Assembly: GCA_024637055.1 (NCBI GenBank)
Contig: JAGXFZ010000109.1
Span: forward strand, 1-51,578
Length of the DNA: 51,578 bases
From: Gracilibacter sp.
GTDB taxonomy: Bacteria > Bacillota > Desulfitobacteriia > Desulfitobacteriales > Syntrophobotulaceae
Direction of reading: 5' to 3'
The translations under genes and the position numbers were made by a program. Shown in pieces: positions 25,441-31,737 of the stretch; positions within the stretch are counted from its first letter, which is position 1, and each line of letters starts with the position of its first letter. The notes beneath the pieces were generated by a model that made no database searches, was not told where the DNA came from, and saw only the letters and a program-made list of their open reading frames with translations.

Positions 25441-25815
25441 TTAGCTAAGAAAAGGGCTAGCGGATAGATCTAAACGGGTGAGCCAAAAATTTATTTCTTG
25501 GCAGCGGCAGGGCATAATTTTTACTCTCACTAAGGGGGTGAGACTGTACCCGGGAGCTACTGCACCAAGATAATAATAGCCTGCAGGAAGGAAGATGCTA
25601 TATCTTCCGTGCAAACCGGTGTAGGTGTGTTCGACAGGGTTAAGATGGAGATCGAAGGCTTTAACACACGCTTTGATAAATGGTCTTACCCAACCGTGGA
25701 CATAACCTGATGGCTTGGGGACAGGCTTCAAAGTAAGGTCGAAGCGTAATTCCTGACAAGGTTTAATAATAAATGGAGAAGTTTCACTCAAAAGATAGAC
25801 ATCATTTTGAATCAT
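25441..25815 (-). CDS. Carboxypeptidase-regulatory-like domain protein (124 aa)
   Basis: The sequence SGYVHGWVRPFIKACVKAFDL, followed by TGLHGRYSIFLPAGYYYLGAVAPGY, is the pattern of the CarboxypepD_reg / transthyretin-like beta sandwich (G-V-V...A-V, then G-x-Y-x-F-L-P-x-G-x-Y). There is one such domain and no signal peptide. Its divergent neighbour at 25969 has three domains of the same type, so the pair shares ancestry and perhaps function. The first 20 residues and the C-terminal WLTRLDLSASP are not recognised. Confidence 0.7.
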   Translation of the reverse strand: MIQNDVYLLSETSPFIIKPCQELRFDLTLKPVPKPSGYVHGWVRPFIKACVKAFDLHLNPVEHTYTGLHGRYSIFLPAGYYYLGAVAPGYSLTPLVRVKIMPCRCQEINFWLTRLDLSASPFLS

Positions 25816-25968
25816 AATAGACCTACCTCTTCCGGTGTTTGTTTATTTACTATACACACCAATAGGACAAATTGTTACCAGAATCTCTAAAAGACAAACC
25901 TAATGGTGGACAAGTGAATATAATGAAATAGAAAGTTAGAAATGAGAATTTGTTTAAGGAGGATATCC

Positions 25969-26838
25969 ATGAGTTTCTTTATTGATAAGTATTTGCTTAA
26001 AAAAAGTAAAACACAAGAACTACCTTCCGGAGGACAAGAAATACGGATTGATGTTCAATTAGAACAAAATCCTGATTTAAATACAGGAAGTCTTACGGGT
26101 ACGGTAACCGATCCCGAAGGAGAAGTTGTTAGCGGAGCAGTAGTCAAAGTCCTTACCAAGGAATTTGATCCGATTGCTCATGCTGATACCAATGTGGAAG
26201 GTCAGTATTTAATCAGGAATCTGCAACCCGGTAGCTATAATGTTCTGGCTGTAGACGGAATCTATTTCCGTTCTGAAGTGAAGGGCGTATCTATCCCAGC
26301 CAAAAAACAAGTGACAGCAGATCTCAGCTTTCCAGAGCCTCCTTTTACCCCGCCCTTGGCAGTCATATGGGGGCGTGTATTGGATAGCAGTGACCAGCCT
26401 ATAGAGAAAGCCGTTGTTAATGCTTATAGCTTGGAAGGTGATACAGAAACCATTTTTGCAGAGACGTTGACTAATGCTTCGGGTCAATACTTTGTAAATG
26501 GTTTACCTGATGGAGAGTATGTATTCAGAGCAGTAGCACAGGGATATAAGGTTTCCTCAGACCAGTTTATTACCGTTGAGAATGGTGATAACCTAGAAAG
26601 TGATTTCGTCCTTGCGATTCACCCTCAAGAGAACAAAGGTACAGTCAACGGAATCATAACTGACAATAAAGGGCAACCCATATCAGCATTGGTTTTTGTT
26701 GGCTTATACAGTCTTGATGAACAGGATCGAGAAACACTGGTAAATGTCACCAAGACTAATGAAAATGGCTTGTATCTTTTTGGAAACGTTGAACCGGGCA
26801 GCTACCTTGTAAAAGCTAAAGCCACCGAAATAGTTTAA
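25969..26838 (+). CDS. Protein with three carboxypeptidase-regulatory-like repeats
   Basis: The 289-residue product contains three repeats, about 35-120 (GSLTGTVTDPEGEVVSGAVV...GQYLIRNLQPGSYNVLAV), 128-215 (VIWGRVLDSSDQPIEKAVV...GQYFVNGLPDGEYVFRAV) and 223-287 (GTVNGIITDNKGQPISALV...GLYLFGNVEPGSYLVKA). Such domains are structural beta sandwiches in surface proteins. There is no signal peptide or anchor, so an unconventional location such as the spore surface is possible. ATG 25969 has a perfect AAGGAGG six bases upstream. It ends within the last strand of repeat 3. Confidence 0.8.
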   Translation: MSFFIDKYLLKKSKTQELPSGGQEIRIDVQLEQNPDLNTGSLTGTVTDPEGEVVSGAVVKVLTKEFDPIAHADTNVEGQYLIRNLQPGSYNVLAVDGIYFRSEVKGVSIPAKKQVTADLSFPEPPFTPPLAVIWGRVLDSSDQPIEKAVVNAYSLEGDTETIFAETLTNASGQYFVNGLPDGEYVFRAVAQGYKVSSDQFITVENGDNLESDFVLAIHPQENKGTVNGIITDNKGQPISALVFVGLYSLDEQDRETLVNVTKTNENGLYLFGNVEPGSYLVKAKATEIV

Positions 26839-26857
26839 TAAGGCACTCAATAAAACA

Positions 26858-26883
26858 AAAGGAGGGAGCGACAGCTCCCTTTA
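26858..26883 (+). terminator. Probable hairpin terminator
   Basis: AGGGAGC (26863-26869) pairs with GCTCCCT (26874-26880), flanked by AAAA and TT. The T tract is short, so it may be a weak terminator for the preceding gene. The rest of 26839-27083 holds no recognisable feature. Confidence 0.55.
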
Positions 26884-27083
26884 AAAATGAAAAAAGGATT
26901 TCCTAACGTGTTTTTCTTCAACATTCTATTGTTCGTATCACAAAATCATTGTGGGAGGAGTGGATCCTCCGTCAGGAGTTCTTTGTCAACTTTTTTGTAC
27001 AAAGCTGTAGCAATTGACAACTTATACCATATTATGAATTAGAGTATCCTATAGCTTAATTATTAAAGGGAGTGATTTATTAA

Positions 27084-27698
27084 ATGGCTAATCAAGTATG
27101 CCCAGGACCATGTCCGCCGGAAGGTTGCCCTCCTCCAACCCAAATTGATTGCATAGTGGTTGAGAAAGTATATGACAGTTGTTTTCAGGTAGACGACAGA
27201 ACGAGAATGGTAACTGTTACTACAGATGACGGTGGTCAATGGCCTACCGGGGTTTTCACAGTAGGCCAGATTGTAACTTGTGGGTTAACTGTCGGTGCGG
27301 AAATTTCTTGTACAGAAATATCAAGAGTGCCAGCAGACGATGGATTTGTTACTGTTACTATTATGGTATCAGTCCCAATGACGTTGACAAATCCTAACGA
27401 TGCTACAGAAACCACAGATAGGGTGTTTAACTTTACTAAAACAGCTACGTTATGTTGTCCTCCAGGAGTAGAACCTGATTGTTCAGAAAGTACGCTTATG
27501 GTTTGCAACTGCGTAATTACTCAGGTTGATGACGTAGATGAAACTGTTGAAGTAACATGTGACGTCCAAGTATGCTTAGTAATGAGATGCATTTTAACTG
27601 TACAATTATTAGTTCCTTCTTATGGATTCTGTGTACCTGCCCCTTGTGTTACTTTACCTGGAATATGCCCGCCTTCGCCACCACAACAGTGTAATTAA
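27084..27698 (+). CDS. Cys/Pro-rich protein, paralogue of 6639-7274
   Basis: The 204-residue protein contains many cysteines, notably at both ends (CPGPCPPEGCPPPTQIDC; CVPAPCVTLPGICPPSPPQQC) and in pairs in the middle (TLCCPPG, CNC). No signal peptide, no membrane segment. The core is a valine/threonine-rich beta region. Its ends and the motif VQLLVPSYGFC match the protein at 6639-7274, while the middles have diverged. Such a disulfide-capable, non-secreted protein would fit a spore coat or exosporium layer, by inference from composition and from the neighbouring sps-like locus. ATG 27084 has AAAGGGAG about 11 bases upstream. Confidence 0.8.
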   Translation: MANQVCPGPCPPEGCPPPTQIDCIVVEKVYDSCFQVDDRTRMVTVTTDDGGQWPTGVFTVGQIVTCGLTVGAEISCTEISRVPADDGFVTVTIMVSVPMTLTNPNDATETTDRVFNFTKTATLCCPPGVEPDCSESTLMVCNCVITQVDDVDETVEVTCDVQVCLVMRCILTVQLLVPSYGFCVPAPCVTLPGICPPSPPQQCN

Positions 27699-27711
27699 TA
27701 ATCCAATTAAA

Positions 27712-27766
27712 AAAGGGCTGTTGCACAATAAACCAACTTAGTTGGTCGGTGCAGCAGCTCCTTCTT
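27712..27766 (+). terminator. Long hairpin terminator
   Basis: CTGTTGCAC (27718-27726) pairs with GTGCAGCAG (27749-27757), with an inner CCAAC/GTTGG stem at 27733-27745 and flanking A and T runs. It ends the 27084-27698 transcript. Confidence 0.8.
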
Positions 27767-27775
27767 TAAATGTCA

Positions 27776-27830
27776 GAACTTCTCTGCTCTAAGGTTCGCT
27801 ATGTAATGCACAAATATACTAAAATCTTTA
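27776..27830 (-). repeat. Solo end of the MITE-like element found at 38463-38643
   Basis: Read on the minus strand, this stretch matches 38456-38510 with few differences: AAAGATTTT, then GTATATTTGTGCATTAC, AGCGAACCTT and AGAGCAGAGAAG. Only the left end of the element is present here, so this is a truncated copy or a shared terminal repeat. It lies directly before the structured repeat at 27845. Confidence 0.75.
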
Positions 27831-27844
27831 ATATAAAAGCTAGT

Positions 27845-27899
27845 AAAAGGGAGTATCGCTAGCTACTTAAAAAGTAGTTTTGCGACACCCCCTGTTTTA
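27845..27899 (+). repeat. Structured dispersed repeat, copy 2
   Basis: This is the second copy of the element at 89-141. The core TCGCTAGCTACTTA, a three-base loop, AAGTAG, TTTT and GCGACAC is kept; the outer stem is degraded at its 3' side (CCCCCTGTTTT). Here it sits after a gene that already has its own terminator, which argues against simple terminator function. Confidence 0.7.
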
Positions 27900-27908
27900 A
27901 TTCATTTT

Positions 27909-28853
27909 TCATTTTTCCAAAATTCTTTTAAGATCTTTAAAGCTTTGGAATGAAGTCCTATCCCTAATTCTGGTTTCTTCTCCTATCCCAAACTGCTGAT
28001 CTTGATTTTCTACTTTTTCTTCCTTGGCAGCAGTCATAGGTCTATGGAAAGTACTTTTGGTAATTAGTTGGGTTGGGACTATATTTTTATTCAAGTAGTC
28101 TTCTAAATACTTACCGTAATGACGCCTTTTTGAATTTGGTTTTGCTTTACTTAAGCTATTTGTATGTGATGACGTAGGCTTCTTTTTAGATTTAGTAAGA
28201 CATTTGGCTAACTCATCAAGCTCAGAGCGACTTTGCTTGACCCCGTAAAGATCGATGATATTATCAAGCACACTACTAGCGATATCATTTAAGGAAAGTT
28301 CTGAGATTAGTGGATTATTAAACTCTATCAGAGTGGCCGGAACTTGGGAGTAGACAATTTTACTATACTTATAAGCAGTCAGGTGTTTCCATACAGAAGC
28401 GGTGTCATAAGATAAGTCTTGGCTATTCTTATCGAGATGTGTGGATAATCCATCGATGAAGTTAAGGCTTTCTCCTTTAGACCTTAGGGAGAAATAAAAG
28501 CTCATGTCTTTATTGTCAGTGGGCATGTCACTCTGGGTAAAAGCAATTGTGATTAGAGCATTTTCAGCAGGGAAAAGCTCCGGACGGGTTTGAGAATCGG
28601 TGTCTAAAACAATCGATGCGCCATACCGGGCAATATTTAACCTTAAATTATTTATAAAACGATTAAGCACCGAGTTATTGGCTAGATTTTTTATCACGAA
28701 AGTAGTATTTAAAAGTTCAGGGAGTAGCTGCCAAGAGGTCTCGTCAATCTGCAGATACCTTAAACTCTTACTATCACAAGCCTTTAATAGTTTGTTTAAC
28801 TCAGAATCTTTTAAAGTATCAAGAATCTCATCATGTAGGTACAAAATAGGCAT
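27909..28853 (-). CDS. Unknown protein, possibly a degenerate amidase_3 fold
   Basis: The 314-residue protein has no signal peptide. Its central part can be laid over an N-acetylmuramoyl-L-alanine amidase (amidase_3) by eye: NNLRLNIARYGASIVLDTDSQTRPELF, then ENALITIAFTQSD, the MSFYFSLRSKG strand, and VPATLIEFNNPLISEL at the place of the PAVLVEIGFLSN motif. The zinc-binding His and Glu residues are missing, so it would be inactive. The C-terminal third is basic and low in hydrophobics (KSKKKPTSSHTNSLSKAKPNSKRRH). It is next to another unknown gene on the same strand and may be co-transcribed with it. Confidence 0.6.
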   Translation of the reverse strand: MPILYLHDEILDTLKDSELNKLLKACDSKSLRYLQIDETSWQLLPELLNTTFVIKNLANNSVLNRFINNLRLNIARYGASIVLDTDSQTRPELFPAENALITIAFTQSDMPTDNKDMSFYFSLRSKGESLNFIDGLSTHLDKNSQDLSYDTASVWKHLTAYKYSKIVYSQVPATLIEFNNPLISELSLNDIASSVLDNIIDLYGVKQSRSELDELAKCLTKSKKKPTSSHTNSLSKAKPNSKRRHYGKYLEDYLNKNIVPTQLITKSTFHRPMTAAKEEKVENQDQQFGIGEETRIRDRTSFQSFKDLKRILEK

Positions 28854-28906
28854 AATTTTTCCTCTCTTTCCAAGAGATAATACTATTTTATCTTATGCAC
28901 TATATT

Positions 28907-28920
28907 TGTGTGTGTGTGTG
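28907..28920 (+). repeat. (TG)7 dinucleotide run
   Basis: Seven TG units lie in the 88-base gap upstream of the start of the gene at 27909-28853. The run could vary in length by slippage and change promoter spacing, but no promoter elements are evident around it. Confidence 0.8.
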
Positions 28921-28941
28921 AGAAATAACGCTTTTATCGAA

Positions 28942-29937
28942 TTATAAGCTTTGTTTTTTACGGGACTTGAAGGAAGGATCTTCATAAACTACCTTGCTAT
29001 TACGTACTAGCCTAGAAATGTCGGTAAGACTTAGAACTAAAGGATACTGTAGGTTTTGACCATGGACCTGTTTGAGGCATATAAATGATGTTGGAGAGTG
29101 ATTGATAGAATTAATATCACTTAAAATTAGTGGGGTAAATAGAGTTGATTTTTGAGCACTAGTCCATTCCTTACCGCGATTAAAAGAAAAAATATAGTAA
29201 AAAAAACGATAACATGAAGCAAGCAAAATAATAACACTCTTATCAATAAGTAGATGGTAAGAAGTGATTTTACCTAAATCAAGAGAGTCGTACTGGTTTA
29301 GACGACTTTCATTTGTATTTAAATCAGTTGTTATTATCCGTATTCTCTTTTCACTAGCCCTCTCCTGCATAACCATTATTAACAGACCATCTACAACCCA
29401 TTGTTTAAGGATTTTATAGTCATAATCTTCTATCAAAGTATAGTAAGATTGGAGCTTGCCCGTCAAGCGGGACACTACATTAGCTGTCACCGTGCCTCCT
29501 TCTGAGTCAACCAAGTACAATAATACGTTAGAGTTATCAACCGAAAAGTAAAGAGGCGAGATTGAGTCAGATTTAGGAATGAAGAGGTTGGAGACAGTAT
29601 ATTGCCCTTCATCCCAGATCAAGAGATTGAAATTGCAAGATTCCTTAACTAGAATATAAAGGCGATTGCAGGAGTCTACGTAAGTAATCAATTGATCCCA
29701 CTTGCTGAAGGGGAGGATGCTTTTTCGCCATACTTGGTTATCCCATATTAGATGAAAAGCTTGTAAAGAAATATCTATAATAAAGAGATGTATCTGGTTA
29801 TTATTGTCTATTATTCTTGAGACTTTTACCATGTTTTCGATATTTATTTGTTTGGATATAAGTCCGTATGTAAGATTAGAGCCACTACTATCGAAAACCC
29901 ATAGGTCTTCTGAAGGTGTAAAAAGATTTGCGTGCAA
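28942..29937 (-). CDS. Unknown 331-aa protein, possible beta-propeller
   Basis: No family recognised. The sequence is rich in alternating hydrophobic strands with aromatic and aspartate turns, for example LWVFDSSGS, FHLIWDNQVWRKSILPF, LLIWDEGQYTVSNLF and YIFSFNRGKEWTSA, which is the texture of a propeller protein. No signal peptide or membrane anchor. The start is a TTG at 29937 with GGGGTGA about 5 bases upstream. The product ends in a basic tail (FKSRKKQSL). Together with 27909-28853 it forms a two-gene minus-strand unit. Confidence 0.6.
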   Translation of the reverse strand: MHANLFTPSEDLWVFDSSGSNLTYGLISKQINIENMVKVSRIIDNNNQIHLFIIDISLQAFHLIWDNQVWRKSILPFSKWDQLITYVDSCNRLYILVKESCNFNLLIWDEGQYTVSNLFIPKSDSISPLYFSVDNSNVLLYLVDSEGGTVTANVVSRLTGKLQSYYTLIEDYDYKILKQWVVDGLLIMVMQERASEKRIRIITTDLNTNESRLNQYDSLDLGKITSYHLLIDKSVIILLASCYRFFYYIFSFNRGKEWTSAQKSTLFTPLILSDINSINHSPTSFICLKQVHGQNLQYPLVLSLTDISRLVRNSKVVYEDPSFKSRKKQSL

Positions 29938-30164
29938 GAAATCACCCCATTATTTACACAAAAGCATTTGTTTGTGTATTACTATTATGATGATTAAGGC
30001 AATAGAACAAAACAGAGCAGTTACTTCCAGCTTACATAGGCATTAATAAGCTTATGTAAATGTAAAATAATGTAATTAAAATGTCCATTACTGAGTAACT
30101 TAATAATTTGGCTTTTAATAGAATACATAAAGAATACTTGGATAACAGTTTGGAGGAGAGTCTG

Positions 30165-30431
30165 ATGCAACCAAAAAAAGTACGTGTTTGGATAGATGCT
30201 AGAAAAGAGAAGATTAAAGCGGGAGAAATTAAAGAGCTTAAATACGAAATAGAAGATCTACAGAATCAGAACTTACTTCAACGTATTTATCAAGCTATTG
30301 GACATTGTGTAATAAGTCTTGCTATAGATGACAACAAATTGCTAGTCACCTATGAGACGAATAAGGTTAGCCCTTCTTTTATCGATTTTATATTGGCGCA
30401 AAGAAGTATAGATTTTAGAAGGAATGACTAA
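30165..30431 (+). CDS. Small unknown protein (88 aa)
   Basis: The product reads MQPKKVRVWIDARKEKIKAG... and ends IDDNKLLVTYETNKVSPSFIDFILAQRSIDFRRND. The last 45 residues have the strand-helix-strand order of half an HMA-like ferredoxin fold and resemble the end of the next protein (IEVLYDNQKIRLEHLTVALRSTGYKY). ATG 30165 is preceded by GGAGGAG; an in-frame TTG at 30108 has no site. It lies 19 bases before the next gene, so the two form an operon. Confidence 0.65.
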   Translation: MQPKKVRVWIDARKEKIKAGEIKELKYEIEDLQNQNLLQRIYQAIGHCVISLAIDDNKLLVTYETNKVSPSFIDFILAQRSIDFRRND

Positions 30432-30450
30432 ATTGAAAGGAGTTATAAAA

Positions 30451-30774
30451 ATGAGTTGGTACGAAAAAAAAATGAATACTATTAAAGAAGATCAAGAGCA
30501 AAGCATGAATAGCTCATTTGGAAAGAGAAACAGCTTCAATATTGAATCAGTTGTTTTCATTATAACCAATATGCAATCTGATGAAGATTTCTCAAAAATC
30601 AAGGGGGAATTCTTGAAAGTTGACGGGGTCCAAGAAGTAAAAAGACATCCTACCAAAAAAATTGAAGTGTTGTATGACAACCAGAAAATAAGATTAGAAC
30701 ACCTGACAGTTGCTTTAAGAAGCACTGGTTACAAATACCTTAACAGAGCATGCAGAAACTGCATGAAAAGATAA
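30451..30774 (+). CDS. HMA-like protein with the CxxC at its C-terminus
   Basis: Residues about 35-95 of this 107-residue protein follow the beta-alpha-beta-beta-alpha-beta heavy-metal-associated pattern: VVFIITNMQSDEDFSKIKGEFLKVDGVQEVKRHPTKKIEVLYDNQKI. The metal-binding GMTCxxC loop is absent (NMQSDED in its place), but a CxxC occurs at the very end (ACRNCMKR). Whether it binds metal is unknown. The start is ATG 30451 with AAAGGAG upstream. Confidence 0.65.
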   Translation: MSWYEKKMNTIKEDQEQSMNSSFGKRNSFNIESVVFIITNMQSDEDFSKIKGEFLKVDGVQEVKRHPTKKIEVLYDNQKIRLEHLTVALRSTGYKYLNRACRNCMKR

Positions 30775-30801
30775 AATAGAAATACTGCCAATATCATTCT
30801 A

Positions 30802-30852
30802 TTAAAAAACATGATACTGCATATTGCAGTATCATGTTTTTTAATATATAGT
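30802..30852 (+). promoter_or_regulatory. Promoter and palindromic operator of padR
   Basis: Two perfect 20-base arms (30802-30821 and 30825-30844) flank TAT. The right arm holds TTGCAG (30824-30829), followed after exactly 17 bases by TATAGT (30847-30852), a good sigma-A promoter. The palindrome therefore covers the -35 region of the padR gene. The near-identical palindrome before the MFS gene (35491-35531) has the same promoter geometry, so the likely role is an operator of the PadR protein; the hairpin may also end the upstream transcript. Confidence 0.75.
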
Positions 30853-30919
30853 ACTAATTGAAGATACGTTCAAAAGAAACCACTTTAGATTATAAAATTT
30901 AAACTAACAGGAGGCAAAG

Positions 30920-31270
30920 TTGAAAAAGAATAAGAAGTATTCTCCCCGACATGCACCTTCTTTTATCCTGCTTTTTCTTTCAAGAGGGCCGAATTATGGT
31001 GGTGCTATCTTAAGAATGATGGAAGAGGAAATTCCTTGTTTTTTAGGTGATAGTGCTATGGTATATAGAACACTTCAGCATCTTGAAGAAGAAGGTTTAG
31101 TTGTATCGAAGTGGGATATGCCAGATACCGGACGTCCAACCAAGAACTACCAGATGACGGAGCAAGGTTGGCAGAATTTATTCGAAGCTGAAGAAGATAT
31201 AAGAAAAAGAACTGATAACCACCTGTTCTTCTTAAGCGAACTAGAGAAAGTTAAAAAAACAAAAAGTTAG
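30920..31270 (+). CDS. PadR-family transcriptional regulator
   Basis: The 116-residue protein is a winged-helix regulator: APSFILLFLSRGPNYGGAILRMMEEE, then AMVYRTLQHLEEEGLVVSKWDMPDTGRPTKNYQMTEQGWQNL, which is the PadR recognition helix and wing with the GRPxKxYxxTxxG motif. A short C-terminal helix serves dimerisation. PadR proteins are repressors that respond to small toxic compounds. The start is TTG 30920 after AGGAGG. Palindromes at its own promoter and at the MFS exporter gene suggest autoregulation and exporter control. Confidence 0.85.
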   Translation: MKKNKKYSPRHAPSFILLFLSRGPNYGGAILRMMEEEIPCFLGDSAMVYRTLQHLEEEGLVVSKWDMPDTGRPTKNYQMTEQGWQNLFEAEEDIRKRTDNHLFFLSELEKVKKTKS

Positions 31271-31392
31271 TGAACTCGTCCAGCTAAAGAAAACGAAGGC
31301 TTATATTCTTTTGTTAGCTACCACTATATATAAATAATACATAAAGCAAGGTTCAATGTACGAGTATATGAAGCAAATACTTTAGAACATTA

Positions 31393-31530
31393 GTTGACCT
31401 AAAACTCATTGGTAGAGAAACAAGACCAGTAATGAGTGCTGAAGTTCGTCCTTTACTCGCAGGGGAAACTTCAGAGATTGTTATTGCCAATACTAAACGA
31501 GTTTATAAAGAAGCTTGGGCTTTGGCCTGA
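31393..31530 (+). pseudogene. Possible gene remnant
   Basis: A 45-codon frame without a start codon reads VDLKLIGRETRPVMSAEVR... and ends ANTKRVYKEAWALA before TGA. The composition looks protein-like (charged helix pattern), but stop codons cut the frame upstream, and a short ATG frame just before it (MYEYMKQIL, 31357 on) is out of phase. It may be the tail of a decayed gene. The rest of the 467-base gap 31271-31737 holds only the terminator at 31559. Confidence 0.3.
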
Positions 31531-31558
31531 GAAAACAAAATTAAGTAAACAATATTTG

Positions 31559-31597
31559 AAAGACTATTGGTCTATTACATAGATCGATAGTCTTTTT
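31559..31597 (+). terminator. Rho-independent terminator
   Basis: AAAGACTAT (31559-31567) pairs with ATAGTCTTT (31587-31595), extended into TTTTTTT. It closes the padR region, or the remnant, before the surface protein gene. Confidence 0.8.
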
Positions 31598-31737
31598 TTC
31601 ATCAATTTTGGTTATTAGGATAAGCTTTTTTATAATTCCCTGAAATTATTTTGAAATAAAAAAGGAGTTCTGATAAATATGAAGAAATAATTGAATAATT
31701 TACCATAAATAACAATAAACTGGAAGAGGTGGTAAAG

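Noticed and set aside
27028-27036. CATATTATG upstream of the second Cys/Pro-rich gene as a sigma-K -10 box.
   Set aside because: No mACm box lies 16 or 17 bases upstream (TAGC and GTAG instead), so unlike the sites at 6545 and 21581 it is not supported.
28907-28920. Phase-variable promoter through the (TG)7 run.
   Set aside because: Seven units is short and no -35/-10 boxes flank the run at a sensible distance.
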